Counted from the stretch's first letter, positions 46,310 through 58,340 are shown. The stretch: 64,000 bases of DNA from Atrina japonica (GCA_030159075.1 BROG01000078.1:649501-713500), one strand, 5' to 3'. The notes: a model not told the origin generated them from the sequence alone. Made by a program: numbers and translations.

Positions 46310-47865
46310 ATTACAAACTCATCTTTTATGATATGTCAATGTATACAGCACATAAATGTATTATGTATTTGTTGACAATAAAAATTAGTTCATTTAGAAA
46401 ACGGAAATCAATAACCACTTAGAATTCATGGAAATATTGCCAGAGCTGTAAACGGTAGTACATGTGTCATATTTGTTTACAGTGCCACTAATATCTGCTT
46501 TGTGAGTCACAGAATTACAAAGCCATCTTAACCTTTCTTTTATATTGTTTGAATAAAGTCAAAAAGTAGTTCACCGATTGAGCAATTAATAATTACAGCC
46601 CCGTGAGTAAGCACAAGTCTTTGTCCTGTATTACGAGATCAATATCCGTATAAATATTAGCAATTTTACAGCCATCAGGCGATCCGCTTTCCACAATGAC
46701 GGCGCTGATTAATTTTTTCCAATAATAACAAGGGTACAGGGCTGCGGCATTATGATTTATTTAAAATCGAATGCAAGCATAATGTGATACTGGGAAATGA
46801 TCAACTCTGAGTAAGCTACCTAGATAACAAACTTTTGTTTGTTCTCCGACAACATGAGTGTTGGTTTAAGGATCGTAAAATTGACTTTGATTTTATGACC
46901 GGTAATTCAGAGTGTTTCCCTCCCCATTAAGAAAGTAAACAGAAAAATACTGATTAAATATATAAGAGATTTTTCGGAAATATTGCATACCAAAATGTGG
47001 TAGAATTTCCAATAAATTACAAGCTTGACTGGGTTATGGTTGATCCAATTTACAAAGCGGAAAGCCATGATGTTTCTTCCATGCCAACACCCACACATTT
47101 GACCAACAACCAAACTGCAGAAAGAAGTAATGATTTAGGTTATTAATGCAAGCAAAAAAAAAAAAAAGAAAAAAAAAAAAAATCTAAAAAATCTTTATTG
47201 AATTTTTAACTTTAAAAGCCCAGTGGCATATGACTTTAGGAATCTCCCCTGTACAGCATTTGTCATAGCTGACAGCTGTGGTAGTGTGATTCATGGACGT
47301 CCTTTCATCATTAAAAACTGATTGTTCGACTCCCTCCAGTTATCTTCAATTAATCATTTACATGAATGGTAGTAAAATAATTTCCCATTGATATGGTGTG
47401 AGCAAAATGTCACAGAGATTTTTGTTACTTTTTCTCACGTTTTCATTGGTGCTAGGGTTTCAGTTTGGTATAAGATACTGTCATATCATGATATGCATTG
47501 TCATATCGAGCAGAATTTCACTGAAACTCATATATATGATGATAAACCCCAAAAGACCCCACTAGTCTGTTAAGCTTTTATCTGAATTAGTCTTAAAAGA
47601 TGTGTTTTGATTAATAACAATTCCTTAAAAAATAACATGTTACAATCATGTATATCAAATAATCTGTATTCTAGGCCTGTGAGGTCACCAAAATTTCTCA
47701 GTTTTCAAGCTCAACTATCTTTCCATAGATTAAAAATAAAACACATAAAATCAATGCTGCAACTGGACATGTTTGTATATATAGTCAAATTTGCATTAAA
47801 GGCTGCCTCTGTACAAAGGGAATTTGCCAATAAAGGACATCCAAACCTTTGTTAACTTTTCTGTA
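46310..47865. other. Spacer, no supported gene
   Basis: A-rich tract at 47154-47181. Frames at 46907, 47388 and 47607 show no recognised domains. A weak SINE B-like word (CATTAAAAACTGATTGTTCG) lies near 47310. Confidence 0.45.
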
Positions 47866-47870
47866 ATGAT

Positions 47871-47938
47871 TAAACCTCTTTATAAAGGCCACTTCTGCCT
47901 GTTCCATTGAGTGGCCTTTATTATCAGGTTTGACTGTA
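47871..47938. mobile_element. Mini copy of the AACCTG/GGCC MITE
   Basis: TAAACCTCTTTATAAAGGCC at the left and GGCCTTTATTATCAGGTTTG ACTG at the right are inverted ends only 68 bp apart. This looks like an internal deletion derivative that kept both termini. Confidence 0.55.
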
Positions 47939-48339
47939 TGTTGATGGCATGCATTTGTAAATAATGGTGAAATTTGTTGCTTATCTTAAGAAGACCACAG
48001 AAATATATCAGCCCTAGTCTAATGTCTCTCTTGACCTTGACCTCTATCTCAATTGACCTTGACCTCTTGATTGACATAGATTACTAATCCTCCTCACATG
48101 ATATGTGAATAACTCTTTGTCAAGGTTACTGCCATGGTAACATGCATCATATCAGTCCAGTCCAATTACAAAAAAAACCACAAAAAAACCCAATATAAAT
48201 GTTTTATGTTTAACCAGAATTTTGTCTACCTATGCACCTAAGAAAAATCACATTTTAAAACAACCATTTTAACATGATCTATTAATATTTTTACCTATAA
48301 TGACAGAGGTCTAATTTTGACATGTTCTATTTTTTGCAG

Positions 48340-48397
48340 AAACTAAACTCCTGAAGTCTTATTGAAGAGAAATATAATACCAGGATTACCAGAAGAA
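48340..48397 (+). other. Possible noncoding internal exon
   Basis: A pyrimidine-rich tract ending TTCTATTTTTTGCAG (to 48339) is followed by 58 bp and then a perfect GTAAGT donor at 48398. All three frames in the 58 bp contain stops, so it would be a UTR or lncRNA exon. The surroundings are not a repeat seen elsewhere in the window. Chance occurrence is possible. Confidence 0.25.
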
Positions 48398-48896
48398 GTA
48401 AGTTGTTAGCTTTGTGTTTTATGATAGCTAAATTACCTTTCGTCGAATTGAATGTCAATTTTTTTTTTTCTTCAAATTTTGCTTCCAAGTATCTGACACT
48501 CTAATAGATCTATACAAATGTATCTATGCACAAAGTTGTAATATTGTTCCAGATTCCTCTACATTGTACCTGATGAAGTATGCTAATTGAAATATAAGAT
48601 ATTCCGGACATTTTGTCATTGAAGATGGTTGGTATATTTGATGATGGGATGACAATTAATTACCTGCTGGCTGCTAGATAAATGTCCACCGAGCTGTGAA
48701 AATGTGGTCAGACAGGTACTTGATTTCATGTGCCATTGGTCATTTTTTGTCCCATAAACTTCTTATTCTATTATCATGATCACTGACCAACACATTCCGT
48801 GTCAGGTGAAATTAGCTTAGGTATAAAGTTTGTAATAGGGTATACCTTAATGATGCTCCGATCCTTTTATCCCAGTGTGTGCTATTTGATGTCTTA

Positions 48897-49075
48897 AAGC
48901 AGGGATTTTCCACCCTGTCATATAGGGCCAAAATAAGGCCCAATTCCAAATTAAAAAACTATGCATTTTTTCACAATTTGCAGTTTTTGTAGGGGACAAA
49001 TTGTGTAAAGTGGTAGAGAAATTCTGTTTGTAGATAATAAAAATCAGCAAATTTTTTTCTAAATAGAAGAGAAAG
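48897..49075 (+). repeat. Interspersed repeat L, copy 4
   Basis: GCAGGGATTTTCCACCCTGT, GGCCAAAATAAGGCCCAATT and AACTATGCATTTTTTCAC parallel 41030-41100. The 67-codon minus frame here is incidental. Confidence 0.5.
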
Positions 49076-49470
49076 TACAGATAGCTGTCAACTTATCTTG
49101 CCTTTTGATGAAAGTAGCCAATAGAAACTATCGACTGTTGGCTTCTACTGAATAGGCTGCATGAAGAGTTTTGCCAAACAAGTGAAAGAGTCCAGGTTCA
49201 GTTCCGTGAGGGGTCAGGCATCAGAGTTTTTTAACATAGATACATACTTACTGTTTCATTACTAATCCCTTGTTCCCTTGCTTGGTAGGTGAAAGTCACA
49301 AGTCTGTCAGACAAGAACAAAAACCGAAGTTGGTATGACAAAGAACCCTTTCTTTAGAACCATAAGTCCCTGATATAGGTCTAAATTTATGGCGCTTCAC
49401 ATATAGCAGGATGATTTCTTCATGTAATTGTTTGGTCAGCAGAGCCTATCTGATCAGGGACAACTATATA

Positions 49471-50007
49471 CAGTAAAACCCGCATATAACTAATTTCTAG
49501 GGACATTATTTTTCAATTCGTTATAAGGACAGTTGGTTATATAGTTATAGAAGTAATTATAGCGAAGTGGGCTGAATGGTTACAATGCAAATTAGTAAGA
49601 GTAAAAATCACTCTAAACTTGGTCTAAACAGGAACTTTCCTGGGGAGAAAAAAAAGTAACTTTCCTATGAAGTATAAAGAAAACACAATTTTTGTTACTT
49701 TTAATTTACACAACTTATGTATTCAGAGATTAGGTCTACTTACATGTACATGTATGTTTGACGAAAAAGTCAACAATTGACTTGTTTAATGATATTGATC
49801 ACTTCGTTATAATACTATAAAAAGACGTTGGTTGGGACGTCAAGGGACATGGAAATTGGTTTGTAATAGGCAAAAATTTGTTATATAAAATTCATTACAA
49901 AATCGTTTCGCAGCTAAGAATAGATAGAGGTGCAGTCGGGGATTATCTGTGGATTCATTATGTGCATGAAATGTACAAATCAAATTTATTATATTCATGT
50001 TTTACTG
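49471..50007. mobile_element. Pogo/Tigger-like non-autonomous element
   Basis: CAGTAAAACCCGCATATAAC opens and ATATTCATGTTTTACTG closes the element, with TA outside both ends. Words such as ATTCGTTATAAGGACAGTTG and TTATAAAATTCATTACAAAA near the ends repeat in inverted form. It is 537 bp with no transposase frame. Confidence 0.7.
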
Positions 50008-50110
50008 TACCAGGGAAATTGATTGATTAAAAAGGTGTTGGACAGTGGAGCTGCTATTTTTAATGTAACCTGGTGTTTGGCTGGAATATGCGTAGTATAG
50101 TTATGTATAT

Positions 50111-50568
50111 ACAATAGAACTTCAATGAGTTGAAGTTCAAGGGACTACCTAGAAAAGTTTGAAACATCGGGACTTCGACTCATGGATGGTAACTGAGAAC
50201 CTTACGATTTTAGTTTCACGGGTTCTATAAAGTGTATATGACTGCTTCAGAACCATTTAAGAGAAGTACAGTCATTAGGATTAATAATTAATGCTAAATT
50301 TAACTGAGTTTTTTTGTGAAATCAAAACATTTGGTGTTTATTAAAAAAAGAATTATCATGGGGCGATTTCATACACATGACAATTTTGACTTCTAATTAT
50401 ATGTAGGAATTTTCGTTGTTTTTATAGAAATTGGCCCAAAAAATTTATTTGAAATATTGAGAAATTTGACTCACAAAAGTTCGAATAATAATATGTTTAT
50501 AGGTCGAGTTTAATAACAAAATTATTCGGGACTTTTTTAATTATTCAAAACATCGAGAAATTCGACTA
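50111..50568 (-). mobile_element. Pogo/Tigger-like TCGAA element, one end decayed
   Basis: CAATAGAACTTCAATGAGTT, GAAACATCGGGACTTCGACT and CATGGATGGTAACTGAGAAC are the reverse of the 3' part of 26953-27435 (GTTCTCAGTTACCATCCATG there). The other end, CATCGAGAAATTCGACTAGT, lacks the final CTACTG. Confidence 0.7.
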
Positions 50569-50892
50569 GTGTATATTACACAATAAAATAATGTATTAAA
50601 AATAGAAAATGCTGAATCAGCATACATTTACTAATACATTTACTTTGATATAATTAGAGTCAATTTCCTGAAAAAAGTATCTGTATTCATGTTACTGTCA
50701 TTCAGTGCAAAAATGCTGGGGGGAGGGGGGCTATGCAGAGTGTGCAGGGCACTTTTTTTATAAATTTAGAGTTAAACTACATCCTCTAAATGTATGAGGG
50801 TCTATGGGATACTTAGCAATTAAAAAAAATTCAAACATTTAGGAATCTTTGATACAGTAATTGAAATTTCAACTAAAAACCTAAAATATAAG

Positions 50893-51167
50893 ATACTGTT
50901 TACCTTGAAATTTTTGCTCCTGTTTAATATTTGTTATTCCTGTTCTTAGTTGAGAGGGCGAATTTAAAAGGGAAGCCAAATTTTCAAGATAAATAATTGA
51001 AACACCTACATTTTGTCATCCATGATGAATATGGTGAAATGGAACAAATTTAAGACAGTGTGAATATGTTTTCTATCAATGGATGGTGTGAAAATAACTG
51101 GGGGCAAAAATAACCGGGGGAGGGGAGATGGGGGGGTGGCAAAAATAGCCAGGTATAAAGTATCTGT
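50893..51167. mobile_element. CTGTATACAGGG-family MITE, diverged
   Basis: TACTGTTTACCTTGAAATTT at the left and AAAAATAGCCAGGTATAAAG at the right are decayed versions of the family ends. AAAATAACTGGGGGCAAAAA and GGGCGAATTTAAAAG are internal family words. It directly precedes another MITE. Confidence 0.55.
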
Positions 51168-51176
51168 AGTAAAATC

Positions 51177-51429
51177 CATATAACCTGTGGGGTGGAGTAT
51201 CGTGAACCCTTTCCTGACCCGGGCGAGTTTAAAATTTAGGTAATAAAGCATAACGGAATTACAGTTACACTGACAAGTGTTAACTGATTCCTACTTGTCA
51301 TCCTGTCTACATGTATGAGCATCCAGTGAGGAATAAAACGCTTTGCGCATGAAGCTTGTCATAACTGAAAAGTTAAAAGAATCATCCGTATGCTAATCAA
51401 AAGGTTACTCCACCTTGCTGTGTTATATG
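51177..51429. mobile_element. GGGGCGGAGT MITE, copy 3
   Basis: CATATAACCTGTGGGGTGGA opens it. GGTTACTCCACCTTGCTGTG then TTATATG closes it. AATTTAGGTAATAAAGCATA and GAATCATCCGTATGCTAATC are internal matches to 21049. Confidence 0.75.
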
Positions 51430-51531
51430 AATCAGACAATATAACTTTCGATTGATGATTGAAGATTTAAAGATTTATGGCCAGAATGCAAAGCAAATAC
51501 ATGTGTATGTGTTTTTATATCTATCCAATTT

Positions 51532-51535
<4 letters not shown>

Positions 51536-51600
<65 letters not shown>
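51536..51600. repeat. (CT)n microsatellite
   Basis: About 65 bp of uninterrupted CT. Confidence 0.97.
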
Positions 51601-51604
<4 letters not shown>

Positions 51605-51605
<1 letters not shown>

Positions 51606-52590
51606 ATTTGGTTTAGCTTTGGCATTTAGCTCTGTTGTGAAAAAAAAGTTTATTCATGTACAATGTATTATCATATGGTAACTTTACATGTTCATCAAAC
51701 AAAACCTGACAATGGAAATTATTACATAATGGGACACAAAAATGCCAGTGGAATCACAAGTTTGGACAAAACAACACACATCATTGATCTCGGAAGCGTG
51801 AATTGATGAGGTTGACTTTGTTATATGACATGCTACCTTCACACTTGTATGAATCATTGATGCATATTTACAACTCACTCCACTGAGCTCATTCCCGTTG
51901 ATTGCCAAATACTTCCTCATCAGTGGCCTGACATTTGTTTTCTGTTTGGTAATCGTAATATATATGGTCAATACAATAATTATCTGGATTGATTACGTGG
52001 GGACAAAAGCCAGGGAATGCATTACTAATGACTGCTAAAAGCTAAGGTCATCTTTTGGTCAAGATATTGGATGTCAATACTTTTATGCGTTCTGTTGAAA
52101 TGCTTTTAATTTAGATAAGTTGGGAACAAAGACAGCTGTGACATTTTTATGAAATAGTGGGTTATTTTCTAAATTGTTCAAATTTTAGGTTGCATAAACA
52201 AACCTATTTATATGCAATTGTTGTTCCATGCAAAACATTTTTCGTTTTATATGGTTTCTTAATTATGTTGACCTTGTTTTGTGTATGATTTCTTAATTAT
52301 GTTGACTTTGATTTGTTTAAATTGTCAACAGGTTCTCAGTTTTATTGGTTAGTTTTGGCCTGATTTCACAATTAATTGACCAAACTTTGTGTACAAAATC
52401 TTAAATTTGACCAGAGTGTATGATTTCTAAAGACCTTGTTTTTAGCAAGAGGTTAATTATGTAGATTTCACTTTGTTTAAAGCAGGAACAGGCTCTCAGT
52501 TTTTATTAGTGGCCTGCCACAGAGGACCCTTTCTCACTCAATTTCCATTGACTAAACTGTGTTAGCAACAGCATATCAGATTCATGCTTG
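51605..52590. other. Spacer with a loose local repeat, no gene supported
   Basis: TTTCTTAATTATGTTGAC occurs at 52256 and 52290, and CAGGTTCTCAGTTTTATT recurs as CAGGCTCTCAGTTTTTATT near 52489. This is an old duplication. The 95-codon minus frame at 51684 has no recognised domain. Confidence 0.5.
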
Positions 52591-52594
52591 GACA

Positions 52595-52702
52595 GTTCAG
52601 ATGGTCAGTATTTAGAAAACTTTAAATTTGAGTATCAGATAAATTATTGTGGTTCAGATGGTCAGTATTTAGAAAACTTTAAATTTGAGTATCAGATAAA
52701 TT

Positions 52703-52708
<6 letters not shown>
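52595..52708 (+). repeat. 57-bp exact tandem duplication
   Basis: GTTCAGATGGTCAGTATTTA starts at 52595 and again at 52652. The two 57-bp units are identical or nearly so by eye and lead straight into a (TG)n tract. The duplicated translation (DGQYLENFKFEYQINYC twice) is incidental. Confidence 0.9.

Positions 52709-52753
<45 letters not shown>
52707..52753. repeat. (TG)n microsatellite
   Basis: About 45 bp of pure TG follows the 57-bp duplication. Confidence 0.95.
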
Positions 52754-53025
52754 ATGCCTGTGTGCATCCATACATGTGTGTTATATGTGTTTTGCTTGTA
52801 CAATGCTCATGTGTTTTTACTTTCAAAATTTTTCATGAAGCACGTCTAGAAAGAGTCAAAAATTTATTTTTGTAACCACTTCTCCCTTGGGATTTAAAAC
52901 TGCCAAAACCTAAAAAATGCATTCATAGAAAATCTTCTATAAAGGTCACATAAAATTTGCCTTGGCTTCCTGTATCTGTCAATACACCACTTGTAATGCC
53001 ACGGTGAGGAAGCATCAGCGTTTCA

Positions 53026-53026
53026 G

Positions 53027-53057
<31 letters not shown>

Positions 53058-53072
53058 TATATTTATTTATTT
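53026..53072. repeat. (TTTA)n microsatellite
   Basis: TTATTTATTTATTTATTTAT continues with one TATA interruption. Confidence 0.9.
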
Positions 53073-53164
53073 TTGGTTGCATTCACGATTATACAAAGGC
53101 TTTTTTGCTAGCAAAAATTTAAGTAGATTTTTCTAATTTTGTTGGATATATGTATTCTTATACT

Positions 53165-53300
53165 GTTCTCCCCCAATACACCCCCCTTATAACACCAAAC
53201 CCGCATAACACCACTATTTCTTGAAGAACTAATTTCCTTCCATAGAATTCCCCCTTTGTAACACCAAAATCTGCATACTGCCATCTCCCACAGATTCTTC
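53165..53300 (-). repeat. AACACCAAA-rich decayed MITE-like segment
   Basis: CCCCTTATAACACCAAACCC and CCCCTTTGTAACACCAAAAT are two related words about 75 bp apart, resembling end-repeats of TA-type MITEs. The termini are not identifiable. Confidence 0.35.
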
Positions 53301-53327
53301 AGTATAAATGGTCATTTATACATGTTA

Positions 53328-53388
53328 CATCCCTCCACCGTATTGCCAGACCATGTGGATCCCTCCACCGTATTGCCAGACCAGGTCG
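53328..53388 (+). repeat. Tandem duplication, about 30 bp
   Basis: CCCTCCACCGTATTGCCAGA occurs twice, 30 bp apart. Confidence 0.85.
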
Positions 53389-53449
53389 ATAAACAGGTGT
53401 GAGACTGTTAGCCAACAGTCACACGTTTACTTCACATAACGACTGCAAA

Positions 53450-53645
53450 GGGAAATTACTCATACGTCAAGTGTCAAAATTTCCAAATCTTGCTTCCATG
53501 AGAGTTGGGACACATCGTCATGTTGTGTGTTTACACAGCAATTATCACACCTCAAGAATTAATTATAAGTAGAAGGGATATATAAACCTAAAGTCTTTGT
53601 GGTACTGGCCTGTCATGGGTTTACTTTAAACAGAAATGATGAAAA
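53450..53645 (+). repeat. Interspersed repeat, paralogue of 2430-2640
   Basis: GGGAAATTACTCA, TTCCATGAGAGTTGGG, GTGTTTACACAGCAATTATC, AGGGATATATAAACCTAAA and AAACAGAAATGATG parallel the 2.4-kb copy in the same order. No terminal structure is visible. Confidence 0.6.
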
Positions 53646-53812
53646 TTAACATTAGAAATGTTTCCAGGTTAACGTTGAAACGGATCCAGAATTTCTGGCT
53701 ACCTAATGTACCACCAAAATTAAGAAAAGCAAAAGGTGGCGGTATATTGAAATTTTCCCAGTCAAGAGGGCAAGGGCACTTTTGAATTTTGGCAAGAAAT
53801 ATCACTGCCATA

Positions 53813-54045
53813 GGGGCCTCCATGGCTGAGTGGTGTTAGAGCATCACGATCTAAACCATGAAGTCTATCACTTCTGGTCAGCACAGGTTTGAGCCCCGCT
53901 GGAACCTATGCTGATTTTTGTGAGAAAGTTTGCCAGTAAACTTGCGGAAAGCCAGTGGTCTCTTCCCGAGTTCTCTCCTAAACCATTAAAAAAAAAGGTT
54001 GCTACCATATAACTGGAAAATTGTTGAATGTGGCATAAAACAATC
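53813..54045 (+). mobile_element. SINE B, full length
   Basis: GGGGCCTCCATGGCTGAGTG then GTGTTAGAGC (box A, with a GTG insertion) and CACAGGTTTGAGCCCCGCTG (box B). The body matches 33151-33390 closely. The 3' end is GGCATAAAACAATC. Confidence 0.85.
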
Positions 54046-54717
54046 TTCTAAATAACCGACATAATCCGCTAAATATTCCAACGAGGCTTGTACCTGCACT
54101 TACCTGTTGTACTGTAGTATCCGCACCCCCATCCCTCAGACAAATTTTAGATTGAAAAGAGTGCAGATTATACACGGCCGACATTATGATTTAAAGTACA
54201 ATCATACTGGTACCACTCACCCACTGATGTCCCCTGTGTGCTTTACACAACAGAAATATATATTTATAGAATTTCATCATTACATCATCCCAATTTCGAT
54301 GATGCTGAGCATTAGGAGCATTTGTAATAAATAATGAAGTAATACAATACATCTTAATCAATGTTTATGGCCGTTTGGCATCCATTTTATCTTCTTTAAA
54401 TATTTATGAGTCTGTATCAGCCGTGTTTGAGGCTTGTACGTATATCTGTATATTTACTTGTATAATCAATTACTCATTCCATTGTTTAACCACCTGTTGT
54501 ATTATGTAGCATTTCAGTTATGTACATGTACATATAGTATAAATTAAAACATCTTATCTTAAGTCATAAATGAGTCATGTACAAGCTCAGTTTCCTCTCA
54601 TTTAAAGTCTTATTTTCCTAAAAAAAAAAAAAAAAATAAAGGAATCCATTGTATAAATCAGATAATTTGGATGCGCAATATCTTGACAAATTCTGGAAAG
54701 AAGTCCAATTTTGATTC

Positions 54718-56095
54718 GCTAAATGTTCATCCTGATTAGAATCCTAAATGTTCATCCTGATTAGAATCCTAAATGTTTATCCTGATTAGAATCCTAAATG
54801 TTTGGCCTGATTAGAATCCTAAATGTTCATCCTGATTAGAATCCTAAATGTTTATCCTGATTAGAATCCTAAATGTTTATCCTGATTAGAATCCTAAATG
54901 TTTGGCCTGATTAGAATCCTAAATCCTGATTAGAAAAATGTTTGGCCTGATTGAATCCTAAATGTTTCCTAAATATTTGGCCTGATTTAGAATCCTAAAT
55001 ATTTGGAATCCTAAATGTTTATCCTGATTAGAATCCTAAATGTTTATCCTGATTAGAATCCAAAATGTTTGGCCTGATTGGAATCCTAAATATTTGGCCT
55101 GATTGGAATCCTAAATATTTGGCCTGATTGGAATCCAAAATGTTTGGCCTGATTGGAATCCAAAATGTTTGGCCTGATTGGAATCCAAAATGTTCATCCT
55201 GATTAGAATCCTATATGTTTGGCCTGATTGGAATCCAAAATATTTGATCTGATTAGAATCCAAAATGTTTGGCCTGATTGGAATCCTAAATGTTTGGCCT
55301 GATTGGAATCCTAAATGTTTTGCCTGATTAGAATCCTAAATATTTGGCCTGATAGAATCCTAAATGTTCATCCTGATTAGAATCCTAAATGCTCATCCTG
55401 ATTAGAATCCTAAATGTTCATCCTGATTAGAATCCTAAATGTATTCTAAATGGCTTTTAGCATGATTAGAATCCTAAATGATTAGAATCCTAAATGGCCT
55501 GATTAGAATCCTAAATGAATCCTAAATTTGGCCTGATTTGGAATCCTAAATGTTTGGCCTGATTAGAATCCTAAATATTTGGCCTGAATGGAATCCTAAA
55601 TATTTGGCCTGATTGGAATCCTAAATATTTGGCCTGAATGGAATCCAAAATGTTTGGCCTGATTAGAATTCTAAATGTTTGGCCTGATTAGAATCCGAAA
55701 TGTTTGGCCTGATTGGAATCCGAAATGTTTGGCCTGATTAGAATCCGAAATGTTTGGCCTGATTAGAATCCGAATGTTTGGCCTGATTAGAATCCTAAAT
55801 GTTTATCCTGATTAGAATCCTAAATGTTTGGCCTGATTAGAATCCTAAATGTTTGGCCTGATTAGAATCCTAAATGTTTGGCCTGATTAGAATCCGAAAT
55901 GTTTGGCCTGATTGGAATCCTAATTGTTTGGCCTGATTGGAATCCTAAATGTTTGGCCTGATTAGAATCCTAAATGTAGAATCCAAAATGTTTGGCCCTG
56001 ATTATTTGTATCCTAAATGTTTTGCTAAAGGAATCCTAAATGTTTGGCCTGGTCTGATTACACAAGAAACCTAAATGTTTTGCTAGTGGAATCCA
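54718..56095 (+). repeat. 25-bp satellite-like array, about 55 copies
   Basis: The unit is CCTGATTAGAATCCTAAATG followed by TTTGG or TTCAT. Subtypes (GGCCTGATTGG, ATCCTGATTAG, AATCCGAAATG) are clustered in runs, showing local amplification. The right end decays into single units to about 56095. Partial units such as AATCCTAAATGATTAGAATC mark deletions or slippage. No frame persists through the array. Confidence 0.95.
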
Positions 56096-56099
56096 AAAT

Positions 56100-57150
56100 G
56101 ATTGAAAATTTCCGAACTTGTTTTGCCTGTATTACACAAGTCCTGTAGGACAAGTAGTATTTAAATCTTCTTGTATGAATGCAAAAATGATTTGTCCAAA
56201 AATCAAGTATTCAAAGATATTTTTTGTTCAAACAAGAATACTCTTTATTGAATTAATTTTTGTCTTCAACAATTTCACTTACCCTTTCGGATAAATGAGA
56301 AGTAACATCGCCTTGTCAGAACACAAAATTTGACCTGGACAAACCTTAATGTTGAACCCTACATGCAAAATGTAGCTTTACGTCGGCTTTGTGTATGCAC
56401 TTGTTTTGGAATCCAAATTGTTGGCCCGATTACACCAGTACCTGTTTGTCTGCTTTATGTATGCACTTGTAGACAACCTTAACATTTGTCAAGACTATTC
56501 AAGAAATGAATTTATTTCTGAATTTTTATTGAATATTTATAATGAAATATTGACTGAAATAATCTATTTGCTTACAAAAATCAACAGTTGATTGCTATGT
56601 ATACAATGCACATATTGATTATTTATGTACAAGTTCCAAACCTCTGTTTCGTTTTTACATATTCCGCCTTATACATTTAGAAACCTTAATTTGATTTACA
56701 TGCATATAACGTATAATATGATGATATCTAAAAAATTTACCTATCAGCTGACTTTATGACTGACCTCCCCGAAATATACCCTGATCTCTGGCACGTGGTA
56801 TTATGCCATTTAATTGATAACATATTGTTATTGTGACAAGAATGTCTTTGACGTTATACTCATCCCCGTCCCCTTATAGTTAAGCCCGTGTTATCTGACC
56901 ATCATTAGCATTATCTATGACTTTTATCACATAATAATTCCCAGACACATATAGAACCTTGATAATATCTGGAACATGTTCAATTAGATAAGATTTTTTT
57001 CTCACAATAAATCTAGCAGGCAGTAAAATGTTTGCGCTCGGCAAATTCCGTCTTTTGATCCCATTTGCCAGAGTAAATATAGTCGCCCAACACCTAGTAC
57101 AAGAGGAGATTTAAATGTATTGAGTCAAAAGGCCAGGTCAGATATATAAA
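56100..57150. other. Spacer, no supported gene
   Basis: AT-rich sequence. A 66-codon frame at 56391 has no recognised content. Confidence 0.45.
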
Positions 57151-57158
57151 CTTCCTGT

Positions 57159-57176
57159 GCTCACTAGAGGGCGCTG
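57159..57176 (+). promoter_or_regulatory. CTCF-like insulator motif
   Basis: GCTCACTAGAGGGCGCTG closely matches the bilaterian CTCF core (CCACTAGAGGGCGCT-type). It lies in a locally less AT-rich patch of unique sequence. If bound, it could act in looping or insulation. A single motif match in 64 kb may be chance, and repeat-borne CTCF sites are known in other animals. Confidence 0.4.
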
Positions 57177-57179
57177 TTT

Positions 57180-57318
57180 GTGCTGATTTCCCTACTAAGA
57201 CACAATAGTCTCCTGTACTGTGGTCTCACATGGCAGAGTACTACACTATTGTGGTCAAAGTCATTCTAACTTTTATGGACATTTACCTGTAATTTGATGT
57301 CCGATGGAATAATATCAG
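57180..57318 (+). other. Possible 5' UTR exon ending at AAG|GTAGGT
   Basis: Unique sequence just after the CTCF-like motif ends at CATCTAAG|GTAGGT (donor near 57328). ATG codons inside (57276, 57297) are followed by early stops. No downstream exon was found. This is a weak hint only. Confidence 0.15.
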
Positions 57319-57329
57319 CTCATCTAAGG

Positions 57330-58340
57330 TAGGTTCATAATGTCTGTTTGATCTATTTGCCATTAAGGCTTGTCACAGGTGTGCAAAATGACATTTTTTA
57401 CAACAGGTGTATATAATTCAATAGGTGTATTACCTGCATGTAAATCATTCAACGGAGATATCATATTAGCCCAAAGTAAAGTGTCCTAGGGTAGGTTGCA
57501 TATATGTACATATGATATAGCTTACATATTTTCATGAGACAAGTTAAAATTAAGTAATATGAAATTTACACCTGATGTATATATTACCGTATTATATTTA
57601 GTAGGTGTTCTCGTACTTTATTTTAAGATTTTATCACAATAACCAGACATTTAAATTCTCCTGAAGTCAGTGAAAGTTTTTTATCTTTTTTTTTCTTAGT
57701 ATATGAGGATAAGTATGATGTTTAACTCTCATTATCTGCTTTGTATAAATGCCCTGTAAATCACATCTTATGGCCAGGTGTTCCAGACATACATATACCT
57801 GTAAATACATATTCATATTTTTTCTTGTCATTATTAATTTTTTGTTTTTTTGGCATGTTACAAAATAAAGGTGCACTGTATCTTATTGTATTTAGGTCAA
57901 TCTGTTCATTCTTAAGGGACACACCAGACTTATAGATTAAATGTAAAATATCTTTTGCCAATGCTTTAGGGTATATGAAGGTTACAAGTACCTGTGTTTA
58001 TGCTTATGTAGATAAGTACAGGTGTGCACTTAATACACAAAGGTAATCAAGTCCTAATCTTCAATTTGTGGTGAATACCTGATACAATATGAACTTTTAA
58101 AGTATGGCTATATATTCAACATTTTTCTTTGATGTTCGTTTGTATCACCCAGACATTAGTACATTTTTCTTTCTTTTGCATTTTTGTAATTAAGAAAAAG
58201 GTGTGTGTGGGTGTCATAGTAGTAGTGTTTATCCAGAAATATAAGGATATAAATTGTAATTGAATTTCCATTTGTACAAGTACAGAGTTAATGATAAATG
58301 TAGAAACAAACCATTTATAACATAGGACACTAAGTTATGA
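57330..58340. other. Spacer, no supported gene
   Basis: AT-rich, with several AGGTGT-type words (57378-57425). Overlapping frames at 57667-57961 show no recognised domain. Confidence 0.45.

Noticed and set aside
54718..56095. CRISPR array
   Set aside because: The 25-bp units are contiguous with no unique spacers, and the genome is eukaryotic.
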